A stretch of 64,000 bases of DNA from Hymenolepis diminuta. Taxonomy: Eukaryota > Platyhelminthes > Cestoda > Cyclophyllidea > Hymenolepididae. Below the pieces are notes generated by a model that saw only the letters and a program-made list of their open reading frames with translations, was not told the DNA's origin and did not search any database. Positions 26,101-39,800 of this stretch are shown piece by piece; the first letter of the stretch is position 1; every line of letters starts with the position of its first letter. The translations under genes were made by a program, and so were the position numbers. The stretch is from contig CAADRB010000028.1 of assembly GCA_900708905.1 (NCBI GenBank), positions 1,536,221 to 1,600,220 of the forward strand, read 5' to 3'.

Positions 26101-27836
26101 CGTGCATGCCAGGTGAAAATAAACGCAAATTATTCTAGATTGATCAATATACACTAAAAAACAACTGACCTTTTATAGAACAGATTATGGAAACGTGATT
26201 ATCAGAGCCATCAGAAATAACTCTCCTTTAAGGATCAAACAGATTAATTATTAATTAGTATGTGTTAAAAATTAACTTAAGAAAAACATAGAAATGGGGT
26301 TCAATTTACATTCCCCTAAGTTAGCCCATTTAAACGAAACATGGTATCTGAGGTCCAATTTGGATATGAGGTAAATTGTTTTCAATGCAGTATTTATCGA
26401 AAGTAATGATAAAGACAAATTGGGAGGTTACAGTCTTAAAACGAAGATTTCTACATAGCGCCAGTTGCGACTAGTGCCTCTTTTTTTAAAAACCTCATTA
26501 TTTCATTTTTCGAGAATGTCCAATTGGAGCTTACCTGCCCAGGAAAATGGGTAAAATTGCTGCCGATACTGGTTTTCAAGAGGGAAAATTTAGATTCTTT
26601 GTACTTTCGTAATTTCACCTAGTTCAGATTTGTCTAATTGCAGAAGAACGCGTATATTCAAATTGACCAAATTCAAAAAGTTGAGTGGTTAGGGCCACTC
26701 CAATCTTTAAGATTACAGGACCGTGTATTAGAATATGCAAGCAAGATTTTTTCTTAAAATGATGCGGAGAGCAGGGCGAAGCTAGCTCACGTATAATTTC
26801 TTAAACCACCATTATGTAGCCTGTGGTAATGAGTTTTGCATGATAGTTTTTGGAGGTCCTTATATTGGTCTGGGAACGTAAATCTAAAATGTGCCATCAC
26901 CAACTTTACATTAGAATAACTAGTTTCCGAACCTTATAGTGTGCAGATGACTCAGCACGCTCTTGTTCTTTTTAACCGTCTGAGGATTTCACCGCATGTA
27001 TTTACTTTTTTACACACCCTGTCCTTTCACAATCCTTTTCTCAACATAATATTGGGGGTGATTGTGCCTTCTTTATTACTAATCTGATAATTACTATAAA
27101 TTGTACAAAACTATTAAATATCTAGGTACTGCTACCGATTCCACACCTAAACCTTAAACGCAGAATAATTAAAATATAATCAAATAATTGGAATATGAAA
27201 TTATGACCTACTCATTGAGTAACTGATGTTCAACCCTAATCCCAAAACCAAACAAAGTAAAACTTTGATATCCTGACCTTATCCATATCTTTCGATTGTA
27301 TCCCTATTTATCCAATGTTAAATTATTTTCTCGTACCTGAGGCAGTTAAGTCCCTNNNNNNNNNNNNNNNNNNNNNNNNNNNNNNNNNNNNNNNNNNNNN
27401 NNNNNAATACAAGTCAGAAATTCATCTGTTCACGAAATATGTATTGACGACTTCATCATACATTAATAAGAGAAAAAAGAGAAGGAAAAGTGAAAACACA
27501 TGCAGAATAAAACCAACGAAATAAAGTCAATCAACAACAGATAAGCGGGGTCGGAGGTGCTTGCAACACACGCAGCACTTACTACTGATATGATTAATAA
27601 GCACCTCTCTCCTATATGTCTCTCAATAACAGATTATCAACCGGATCAGATGAGATAGATAGATGAATAAGAGGGAGAAAACACTGAGGAAGGAGGCATG
27701 AATCACAGTAAATCTGGGCGGCAAGAAAGGACGCTATAAGAGAGCCACAGAATAATGATAATAACACATTGAGGGAAAGAGGGAGGTAAATGCTCTGAGC
27801 CCCGTGTACTTGCGTAGTTGTCGGTGAAATCCCCTT
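23181..27836. other. intergenic region between numb and PPP1R21
   Basis: About 4.7 kb with no supported exon. It should hold the numb 3' UTR (a minus-strand AATAAA lies near 27077) and the PPP1R21 promoter. The distance argues against one polycistronic unit. Confidence 0.4.
27356..27405. other. assembly gap (50 N)
   Basis: A run of exactly 50 N, likely a gap of arbitrary size. It lies 430 bases past the numb stop, so part of the numb 3' UTR may be missing. Confidence 0.95.
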
Positions 27837-30800
27837 CTAGAATTCGAGAACGGCACTAGCTCCATCAGATGAGAGTGGGGGAGACAGAAATGGGTTGGTG
27901 CAAGAGGCTGGTGATAGAGAAGGCTGTTGAAGTGGGGGAGCAGTGAGGGGAAGAGGGAGAGTGGAGGAAGCGGCGGCCAGTTGGCCTTGAGCCATTGCGG
28001 TGGCTCGCTCTGCCCAACCCAAATCAAATGGATCGATAGGAAAAGTGCCTGGCTCTATGTTGCCTATGTTAGTGGTGGAGGACAGCGGACCTGTTAGCCA
28101 TGGTGCCAGGGCCGTTGTCGTTGATCCTGTTGCTGTCACACTTGGCCATTGCATATCACCCACCGTTATGCACCCTATTTAAAGCACGCAAAAAGTCAAA
28201 TCAGTTCGCTGATAATAGTACAAACTCCACCTACAAAGGAAAGAGGTGGAGGAAGTCTATGGAAAGAACAGTCTATCATGAATAATTAATTTAGTCAAAT
28301 CAATTTCACTTTTTTAATGAGTAAATGCAAAAGGAATTCGTGTCGGAACAGTGTAACAGTGTGAATGTTTCTGAAAAAAGGCTTTCCTGGATCACCGAAT
28401 CCGACAAACTCCATTTACTCCAATTATCCTAGTTTTGTGTTTTGTTTGGGGCAAGGGTAAAATCAACGATCAGAACTTCAGCCTCATTCTTAGATAAATT
28501 AAAATCAAGACAAATATAGTTTTTAACTAACTTTCGAGTGACATTACAATCAGCCAAAATAACGAAATATCAGATGGATATTAAAAAGCACAAAATCCAG
28601 TAAGACAGATTTTGGAGCCTCAAATTTGAGCTATTTTGCATAGTAGTGGATGAAAATAGAAATTTTGGAACTAAAACACCTAGTGTACCCTAAGAATGAT
28701 ACACAAATAGAAGATGAATCACGCAGAGTTAAAATGAAAGAGAAAACTATATTACAAAAAAGCACTAAGGACAACTTTCAACCTTCTTTAACATAAACAA
28801 AACCAGATTAAGCACTAACCGTTGATCAAATGTAGGCATTATAAGCCAAAAAGGGTAAAACACCGTGTCCGAAAGGGGTAAAATCTTTACTTAGCTCTTA
28901 ATAGCTCCTAATTTTCAGATATGTGCGCAGACATATTAGGCTCTGGCTAAACAAGGCTGATCTAAATCAAAATTTCTGGCAAAGTAAATTGAATTAAAAT
29001 GATCATGTGAAAGTTTTATACTTAAAGGACTATGAGGGGTGTCAATTTAACAATGATTGAAGTGGTCTGATGAAAACATGCCACCGACAAGGTCAATCAA
29101 AAACATTCTTCGCAGACGTTTACGTTAACCGCTGAACGAAAGATTTTCTGACTTCTGCTTCTGCATACTCGGCAGTTGGAATGAAGTTTCCCAATGACAT
29201 TACAGTAAACCTATTTGTATCCCATATACAGTTTGTTTATAAACTGAGTTACACTAAAGGTACCATCGTTTGTGTTACAGATCTTCATTCTTAGTCTGGA
29301 CAGCCTAGTTTACATAACGGCAACGTATCCTTATGTCTTTGAAATAGGTTTATATCAGTGCTGCATTTGATCGACTCAATCGCTCAATCTTGCTTAATGA
29401 AAGAATCAATGGAGCGGGTGAATTAATTTGTAATATTAATCTGTCAAGCATCTTAAGATGTTCACGTTTTATAGGAAAAAAAAGGATCACTCACTTTGAT
29501 AATCTGACACAAAGGACTGAACCCCCACATTTGACTTGGCGCAATTTGTAACTGAACAAATCAGAACTTTATAGCTATTTATCAGCTGGATTGACGTGAA
29601 CACGGATCAGGAAGGGGAAAAAAGTCGTACACATTACTCGTGCGACATTACTATAACTTTCCATGTAACCATGCAATGATCTTCAACTGATTTACATGAA
29701 TTTATACCACCTCACTACAAATTGTTCGGGATTTACTTTGGGGAAAACAACTTTACCGTAATCGTAAAAATCACTGACCCAACGGTAAGCGATAATATAC
29801 TCTCACTATCCCAAGATCAATACTCATCGTAGAACATCCGGTGGTAGCCAACTACAGCAGTTAATTCTGGCCAACAAGAGGGATGGTAAAATGCATAATT
29901 TTCGTCAAAGGTTACAAAATTGCTTTTCAAGTGGAAACTTATTAAACATTTCTGGTAAATTGTGAGGATTATGACATATTAAACTCAGTAAAAGGTACTA
30001 TACATATTATAAGTAGCAAATAACGGTACTAAAAGTCTTTAAATCCACAAAAGAATAGTAATTCCCTTGACCGTATTCCCTTCTCTCGTGCTTAACGTAA
30101 CGGATAAATTTTAACTTCACACCGTATTTAAGAAGAGAAAGAAGACTGTCAAACCGCCTTCATTCTTACCTAGATTATTATCTGAAGCAGACACAGTACT
30201 GCTTTCAAGACAAATCTCCCTCTTTCTCAACCCATGCACATGCAAAGCAGGAGAATTCTTGTCTCACACTGGTTAACGAGGCTTGCTATTTTTGCTTATT
30301 GTCTTTTATTTCACACAGATATGGTAGGATATACATATGATGTGAGAGGATAAATATGAATAGCAATCATGATTGAACACAATTCCTCAAATATCATTTC
30401 AATTATAAGAGTTAGAGTTGTTATCCCACTATTAATAATTGAGCACCTGGAAAAGTATCGATACTGACTAAATGTCTCCTTGATACAAACGTATTGTTAG
30501 CTTTACCACCAGAAAGATAATAGATTTGTTAAACCCGCGAAACAGCATAAGGTAATTTATCATAGCGAGATGCTATTCATAAAGGAAATGTGAATATAAA
30601 CAAGTAATTTGAGTCAATCAATCCACACAGCAGAGACATCATCGGCATGAGTGGCAGCGCTCAATTAATACGAACAAGCAAATTTTATGGTTGAATTGAG
30701 TGAGCTATCTGTGTCTAAGACTTGGATTATTCTCTATATGAACATTGATCCAAACATGTCCTACCTGCACTCGCAACTGTTAATATTTAGCTAATGGTGG

Positions 30801-33800
30801 TCAGAAGTTACGAGTTCAATGGTTATTGGTACAAATCTAATTCGCTAAATGGTCAATCACACTGATTAGGTTTGGCTAGTAAAGAAAGGGATATCATATC
30901 GCCACTATGAGAGGGCATAAAATGTACGAAAAATGTGAACTAGCACCAATACAATAAATGACAGAAAGCAGCTATCTTGACCACAATGCCCCCTCCTCCT
31001 CAGCGAGGAACATGAACCTAAGCACATAGTCTGATCTAGTCAATGGCTGCATAGACCTTCCATGTTTAGCTTCCTCCATCAGTCCACTCTGGGTGCTGAG
31101 GTGTGTGCGTCCGTATTGATGTTGACTAGGCTAGTGGCATACCAACGTACTTGAATTTATGTTTGATCTCTCTTATTCCCTCATTTCACTTCACACCAAA
31201 AGTACTTACTTGCGGTAAAAAACACCAGCAAGCGAAAGAGAGACAGGTTTTAGTCCCGCCGAATACGCTATGCCAACATCACCGACTAAAAAAATGCGGA
31301 TCGTATTTTGACGAGCACAAAAGCACACAATCTGACAATAAAAAAATTTGCCGCAAAAAGGAGATGGTGATGATTCACATTTGTCGGTTGTTCATCACTG
31401 AACGAAAGGCGAAAGTTAAACAATGCCATACCCCAGTGTGTGCACGCAAGCAGCTGATTCACGAATAAATGTGATATCTTTGAGAGATACAAGAGAAGCG
31501 AAATAACTGTGCTCACGGTAAGAAAACGGAGATGAGAACGAATGTATCATCGAAATCTCAGTGAAGAGACATACACTAGGACAAAATAAAGTAGAAGACT
31601 CTTTTAATGACCAATTTCTACCTGTCATTGATCCTAAGCTTAACGCTAGTCCGGTTTATTAAATTAGCCGTGATTTCTCTAATCGATAAACTATTCCAAC
31701 TGTCTAACAATTCTACGCTATCATTTAAATTTGACACATTGATCAACTTCAATCTAAATTAACTGCCTTTTAATATTCCGTGGTTTTATTACCTTCTAAA
31801 ACCACCTAGAAAAGTATTTTCAATACTCGTCTTGGATAGGGAAGTGGCAACACGGAGCAGTCCACTTTATTAGCCAGACGTAATCAATGAGATGGGTTAT
31901 TCCTCTTCACTGGGTGTGCACCGATTGACATCGAATTCACGACATCTGATTTCGTAATCTCTATGCCCGTTATTTTGTCATAAATAAAAATACCATAATG
32001 GTATGCTAAACAAATTCCTCAACACAAAGTCCCACACATGTATCAATGTTTCTTAACTTTAGGTACCTTGGGGCTGGTAATTAGGCAGATCTGAGATAGT
32101 CCTAAATAGCGCCAGGCTTTTGATCAGAAACCTAATAATATTTAAGTCCCATTTAGAATTAGAAAGTGCTAATCGCATGCCGCGACAAGCATTGTATTTC
32201 ATTCAGGCAACTATACCTCATTGTACAATCCAAACCCAGTGCTGCTGTTCATTTTGCTAAATCAGAGCGCAGAGGACATAAGATTTATTTTAAGTGATGC
32301 ATTTTGAACCGCAGCAGCAGCACGACCTCAAATTTGTATACGCATAATGTAAACACAGAGCCGATCAAGCGTGAAGGCACACAGACGCCAATTTACCAGA
32401 CCCCAAGAGAGATTGGTTTTAACAAAATCAGTGATTAGGTGATACTGAAAACTAAACAAGTCGAATGCCAAGTTAGCTGTCAAGTAGTGCGTCCATGTCG
32501 AGAGAACTGTAGCCGAGATGGCAAACCTTCGGTTCACAAGAAAGTCTACTCTCCTCTGAAAAAAGGTTTAATGCATTTAGGGATTAAAAAATGCGCCGGC
32601 TTGAAACAACGTCAAAACCAACTGCCAAATGGCCTAAATCACGCCATATGTCCGTGTAGCACGGCCAAAGCATCAATTAAGGGGTCAATTAGGAGTGATA
32701 AGACTTGGACAATAAGTCAGGATAAGTGGCCGAATCTGAAATAACAGATCTGAAGGACGATCATTGTGCACAGACATCATTGACTGGATAAGATGAACTG
32801 TCAACCTTCTAAGGCACTTAATAAGGCAGTGTGATTTCATAGCCAAATAGGAACTACCCAACCGATGACATCTTTTAACTTATTTAAATATGTGAAAATT
32901 GAATGTTTTACATCAATAAATGTCTACGCATATCTGTGAGTCTATAGATCAGATCATGAAATAAGCACATGTGCAGATGCTTTACTTTCTCTCTCTCATT
33001 GGCTAAACCACAGTGAATAATACCCTCATGTGGCAACATAAAAATAGCCGAACTGCATTGAACAAATACTACTTCAACACGAATTCCTTCCTCAGTCATA
33101 TCTTCATTGAACGCTTACCAGTTAAAGAACCGATAGTAGACATAGAGGTCGGAGATTTGACCTCAGCTCCAAAGAGTGCCATCGCTGAATTCGAAGACGA
33201 AACATCAATAGTGGATGACACGGGAACATTTTCAGAAGTTGTGGATACTGTTGGATTGACAACTCCTAATAGTGCATTTGTAGGGGAGGTGGTATCTGCA
33301 GAATCGAAATTGAAGGAGGCATTGCCATGGCCGTTGTTCTCGCTAAAGATTGAAGTCTTAAATCCGTTATTCGCAGCAGCAGGAGCCTCGGGCCAATCTG
33401 TAATGGGAAAGGCAGCCACTTTGGGAGTCGGAGATGATTCTGTAGTCGACTTGAACGACTAAAAATCATTGTAAGATATAATAAGAATGTCATTTATCAG
33501 AATAACCAATATGAAATGAAGTAGTGATTAGCAAACTATGGTAACATGTGCATTCACTCAAGGAAGGAAATGTTTTGCAACGCTTGTCTTGGGCAGGGAA
33601 AAGATATCCTGATGTCCTTTTGATGCGAAATTTACATTCTAACATTCCCCTTTTGACCAATATTAATAAACACGATTGTCTAATTCCATCACTAGGTGTG
33701 TACGGATGGCCATCGATCGAGTGACCGTTGACTTGCAAATCTATACGCTGACCGCTACGCCACCAGGATACATAGCAAGAGAACATTTTAAATGCTTATT

Positions 33801-36800
33801 CTCAAAAGCGGAAAGCACTGTCAACAGCTGTGATTTAGTAAACGTTAAAAAACTGCTAAGTTTAAATTTACAAATTAGGAAAACTAATGCATATTCAAGG
33901 GCTTTTAATGCTATTATTATCAAAATAGACCGAAAGATCGAAAGTGAAATGGACAATCACTTACTTTTTACCGAAAAAAACCTAAAATGTCAAAGAAGGA
34001 TCACAAGGCATCTATTTAACAGAAAATTAACCAAAGCAACCCATAATTTCATTAAAAAAGGACTCATAAGTATAAATTACGATTGTACTTAAGTTTGTTA
34101 AATAAAGACATGTTTGAACAAGTTCAAATTGGGCGGGTTTTCAAATGAACTCAACTGTGTTGGGATGTGTAGGCACCGAAGATAAGAAGGGATATTATCA
34201 AAATACAGTTGATTCCTTTTAATAAACATCTTAAAAGAGAAACTCGCATTCTACCGTTCCCTTACTGACTACCAATACCTCAGAACATTCTTAACCCCGG
34301 ACGTGCCCAAATGAACATTAAAATCAATGACTTCTAATTTTGAACGCTTTCAGATTGTTCGCCAGCCCAGGGGTTACTTTGAATTGGCGTAATGACAATG
34401 TTTATAAATAGTAGGGCTAGCCAATGTATAAATTTATATGTTATGGACGTTCTTTTGTTCTGTATTAATCCCCCATGTACTGTGGAGAAGATAGTTAAAA
34501 GTATTAAAACGTTGCAATAAAAATACTCTACTCTGAGCTGTTAACTTTTAATGTATAGCGATATACAATAACAAAGAGCAGAACAAGAAAATAGTTGTAC
34601 TATTAAATTTTGTGCATTTCCTATATGGATTCGCTTATTGGAAGATGAAACATTGTAGTGAGTGAATTGTGCCTGAAGGAATAACGGCTCCTAAAGCATC
34701 TAGTTCTATTGTACATATTTTGAATACATTAGCCATTTTGCCGGAAGAATTTGCAAGGGTAAGATTATTTAACGCTAGTAGTGGTAGCAGTAAGAGTAGT
34801 AAAATGCTTTTCTGCCAATCAGCAGACAAGAGTACGCAAGTCGGCGGGGATTAAAAATTAGCCAGTCATTGAAACTCTACTTCGATTATTAAAAATATTC
34901 CTTTCAAAACGGATGGCAAGAACTTTACATCGGGTTTAGATGTAGCTACCATCAAAGAAAATTGGCGCTGATTATGGATTCTAAGTCCAATAACCGCTTC
35001 CGAATCCGAGGTTTACTTAAGGTATCCATTACATTGAATTGGTTGAAAAAATACCACTTAAAGTTTGCATTAAAGCTACGAATTTGCCAGAGATATTTGC
35101 AGCTAAATTTTAAATGCTGATAGGGAGGCGTCAAAATAAAACCACAGGTTCTATGTACTTTTACGATATGAGTAATACTGGAATCCGGAGTGGTTCCAGT
35201 CAAATTAATACGTAGGAGTACGCGGGCTCAAATAACTGGACAGTTTGTTTAGGCAAATCTCCCTCTTCATCGTGACAATCATTAATTATATTCTCCCGTA
35301 AATAGTCTTGGTAAATAGTTAACAAAGCGACTTTGGAGTGACTGCATATCCGTCTAGCCTTTTTCTCTGAGTGAACTGTAGCCCAGCTATATCTAGTGGC
35401 GTGTATATCATAGCAGCAGAACTAGATCTCCAGCAGTACTGCAGCATAGAAATCATATTATATAAAAATGGCCGAGTGTAAGTTTGCACTGGATGGCACT
35501 TTTATGCTGATATTTTCATAGATTTCACAAACTTACTAGCGTAAAAACATACTTCGAAAACCATATATCATAAATATTTGTTGGTGGCGCCTATTTCATG
35601 CTTATAGCTAGGAAGAAGTTAGAATAAGTCAAAATGTATGGTTAGTGAGTAGTCAACATTAATTCCTAGTTCTGATGCGTCATTGAATATGATAGATTCT
35701 GCGTCTAAAATCGAAACATGTAATTCATTATTAGCAAAATGTGAATTAATGTTACTAACGTTCGGAATAAAAATGAAGCCATCGCGGCAAATGTGAAGGA
35801 TTCATCGGGTGATTAATGAATCTAATCACCTAATGAACCTAATTTTTATTAAAATTAAACAAAGAATCAATCCACGGTTTCGGTTTGGACTCTTGGTTTA
35901 GAAACTGACAAGTCGATAAAGATCACCAATTATTAAAAAAGTGCAAAAGCTTTCGCTTCTAGCTAGGAATTTGTGAAGACTAAACAAACCAAGGAACTAC
36001 TTACTGGGAGAGACATGTGCACTAAAGATCCACATACAGAATTTCTAATGCTAAGACCACTGAAGAGTTAAAGTCTGACTACGTCGGTTGTTTGATTAAT
36101 CTACGCTAAATGCAATGTCCTTGAATGCGGATTGACAAATGCCCATTATCTGAAGGATCTGTTTAAATCAACCACTTCAATCAATTTTAACATTCAAAGG
36201 AATATTTACTAATAAGATACCCTAAGATTAAAATGGTAAACAATAATGTTATACTTTATTAGCTATTTTTACAGTCAGTTTCAGAAACCATCGAAAAAAA
36301 AGCGAGACCGGAAAAATGATAAAAATTTGGGAAGAATTTTCACCATTATATCCGGTTTAAAAAGCCGATGTCAAGATTCGCATAAAAATTATTTTAAATT
36401 GAGTTGCAATCTGGATTCATTTAAGCAACTGACAAGGAAATAAATAAAAAGATAGAGATGACTGATACCTTCACATTTCCGTTAGTAAATTCTGACAGAC
36501 TTGAATCTAAAAAGTAAGAACGTTTGCATTTTCAGAAGAAATGAACACCGATAAGAACTACGTCTAACAACACTGTAGTCACGAAAACCCCAATACTTGT
36601 TAAATTCCACGCATCGGCTTTCCTACGCTGCTGAACAAATAAGAACATCTTCAATAAGTGTATAACTAAGAAAATATGCATGTAGCAGAGGCAAGAACCG
36701 AGGCCCCCAAACAAAGTAAAACAAAAAGAGTTACGTACTGACAAAATTATACTGTACAACAGCAGTCAAAACAAGCGAGAAAGAATAGGACAGACTGGAA

Positions 36801-39800
36801 TAGTGAAAGATGGGAGGAGAGAGAATCGAACCAGTAAACAAGTGTGTACGTGAAAATGCTATAACTCCCAAGTTTGTTAGAGGTAGACTCGCAGTCTTGA
36901 GATTAGAATGGGTCAGAAAATACGCCGCTGGTCAGTCAGCGTGCGTACATAATTTTCCAGATGAACTTCAAAGCGAATGTGGTTAAGAAATAACTTTTGG
37001 GAAAAACAAATAAAGAATAGTCTAATTCCGTAGCTAGGGCAACATTCCAATCAGCATAATAATCTAAAATGAAATTTATGGACCTCAAAGCAATGCTTTA
37101 CTCTCAGAACCAATTCCTTCTCTCAACCCCAGAGCAAATATAACAATGAAAGTCATACATCTTCCTATCCGAATCATACCTTTGATACAAAACTTTACCC
37201 AATCATTTTCTGCAATGTTAAAAAATCTCTGCTAGTCACATCTACATGTTCTTAGTCTTAAAAATGTACAAATAAATCGAGGTGGCAAGACCAATCACAG
37301 AACTAGATCAGCCGATTAAAAAGCTCTAAATATCTCGGACATGATCTTACCCATGAATCTTAGAGCCAATTCGAGGAATTTGAATATTAGAACGTCACAC
37401 AATAAACTATAATCTATATGAGAATATGGATAACTCAATGCTTCCATAGTTTAACGAAACGACTCTTGATACCCTGACTTCATTGTCTGACTCTTCTATC
37501 AAATAAGAAACCGAAATTGTCGGGTATAAGAACATCGTATAAACTAGCTGAATGATATTCCATAAGGACTGCAGGATCAAAAATCAAACAGTTATCAAGC
37601 GCGTTTGTTTTCGTGGAGTTCACAGAAAAAAACAGTGACAAATGAGCGAAATACACCTAAAAAAGGATTGAAATTATTAGCGTGTCTGTTCAAGCTAAAA
37701 ACACCTACGCAAGAAATTTGAGTGCTTGTATCATTCTCATACCAATTTCTGGTAAAGTTAAGTAAGACATAAAAAGACCTCTAAACAGCTGAAGAGCAAA
37801 TTCTAGAAGGATCTAAATGACTATAGTCTTTATTAATGTGAAATGTTATGGAAAAGGAAATCCTCCGACAGAAGATTACCAGCCTTCAGAAACAGAAACT
37901 ATTAAGAATAGTGTTACTGTGCTGGCATTAATCCTAATTCTAATCAGTGAAATCAATCAAACAAAAGAGTTACCTAGGCCTGCATCCAAGTCAATCGACT
38001 AACGACAGACAACCACAGACCCAGAGATCCAGAAGCAGAGTCTGGATCGAATTAGATAGAGTAAGAAGGTGGGGAAACGTTAATGAAAAATGGGGAAGAA
38101 GAAGGTAATGGAATATGGAGGGAGCGTGAAAACCGAGCGTCTGCTCCACTAGACCTAAAACTAACGTGTGTTGGATCTTACGGGCAAAATCTGAATTATG
38201 GAGAAAGAGGCGAGTACAACTAGTCAATCAATAAACTAAAACTGAAAATAGTTCGGGTAAACACAAAACGTAAAGATTTTTCTTCGCAGTCATTTAAATC
38301 AATGTTGCTCAAAAAATACTTCCTAGAAACATTTAAGAGTAATACTTCAGACATTAAAACGAACTGGAAACATGAACAGTCTTAGTACTCTTGAATTTAG
38401 GCGTTTTCACATAACCAAAAAATTTGTAAATTTTTGAGTTTGAAGAAAGTTGTACTCACTGGCGAAACCCTGCTCGGAGGTATAGGTGAGGTATTACTAG
38501 AAGGAAAACTATTCAGACCCTGCTGAAACTGCTGTTTCTGGGCAGCCTGGTGTTGTTGGATCGTCGCAGGATTGACAGGCGCGGCTGAGAAAGGATCCAG
38601 AGCCATCAGATTCGTATCCATCGTATCACTTGCCGGCACATTAGTCGTAAAAGCTGCGGCCGTTGATGTTGAATAAGTAGCGGTCGCGGTAGAATTGAAA
38701 TCGTCGAAAGAGACAGAGAAGGTGGGTGAGGTGGTTGGCTCACTGGTGATATGGGGGCTACGGAATGCAAACTGAGATGGTTTGGGTGTGAGAGATACTT
38801 TCGAAAGTGGCATGGAGTGATTGGCTGCTGATTTTGTAGTAGTAACAGCCTGTACTTCCTCTAACTCAGTGGATGGTTCTTCTGGAATTGTTCCAGCACC
38901 TGTAAAAAGAAATAGAGAAAATGAGATAAGCAATTCTAGAATGGTATGGGGAAAAACAGCCTTACAATTCAATATTGTGTACTGTCATTAATCAACTACG
39001 TCATCCTTGTTCGAGCTGGTTATTAAAGGCCTGCATTTTGCAGCATCATCTGCTACAATAGTGATTATATTACCCCTCTACACTCACCACTGCAAGAAAA
39101 TATGGTTCTGATATGGTAAGATAAATCTCCCTAGAAATTCAAAGATTTTTTCAATGGCTTCAGTAAGATGTCTGTCTTTCTCAACAAGGGTGGAAGGCCA
39201 AGATCTGGGTACGGACCACAAGTATATTGCATATCTGCTAAAGAGGATTCAAGGTGGTGGGGGGAATACGAAGCAAAGCATCTGAACTAAGAGCACAAAA
39301 ACTGGAATATGTACAGTACGCGTATGAGTTGACTAATAAAGCAACAGTGGTGAAAAATATGCTTTTATTTAGTATAAATTTAATGGCAAGACGTAGTGAG
39401 TGCAAACAATAAGATGTGCAGGCGAGCTATGGACAGAAGAGAGGGAGGNNNNNNGGGGATTTGGTTGGCGTAAACGCTAGAAAATTATAATTTCAATGCC
39501 ACAATCCAAGCTTCTCTGCTTAGTCAGACTGCATTCTCTACATATTTACTGATTAATTTATCCCCATAATGCAGTAAGGTACACTCCTGATCAGGCATTT
39601 TTCACGGACTTGTCATAACAAAGACCTAATATACCACACCAAGATCGATCATTTTGTTCCTAAAAGAGCAATACCCATATGTTAATTTTGTAAGCCTTAT
39701 TAAAATCTAATAAAGCATGTTGGCATTAACCTTTTAAGTAGTTCTAGACCATCCAACGATTCACTTTACCTTCAATTCAAAATCACATGCTCCGAGAGTT

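Noticed and set aside
31036..31130. CTAGTCAA and TTGACTAG inverted repeat flanking a GC-richer 80 bases
   Set aside because: Arms of 8 bp with a long loop are expected by chance at this window size; no target duplication or second copy was seen.
32328..32744. Opposing open frames of 69 and 101 codons
   Set aside because: They lie in numb intron 9; neither resembles a protein family, and a slightly GC-richer patch explains their length.
33013..33462. 149-codon plus-strand frame
   Set aside because: It is the antisense shadow of numb exon 9, which reads in phase with the rest of numb on the minus strand.
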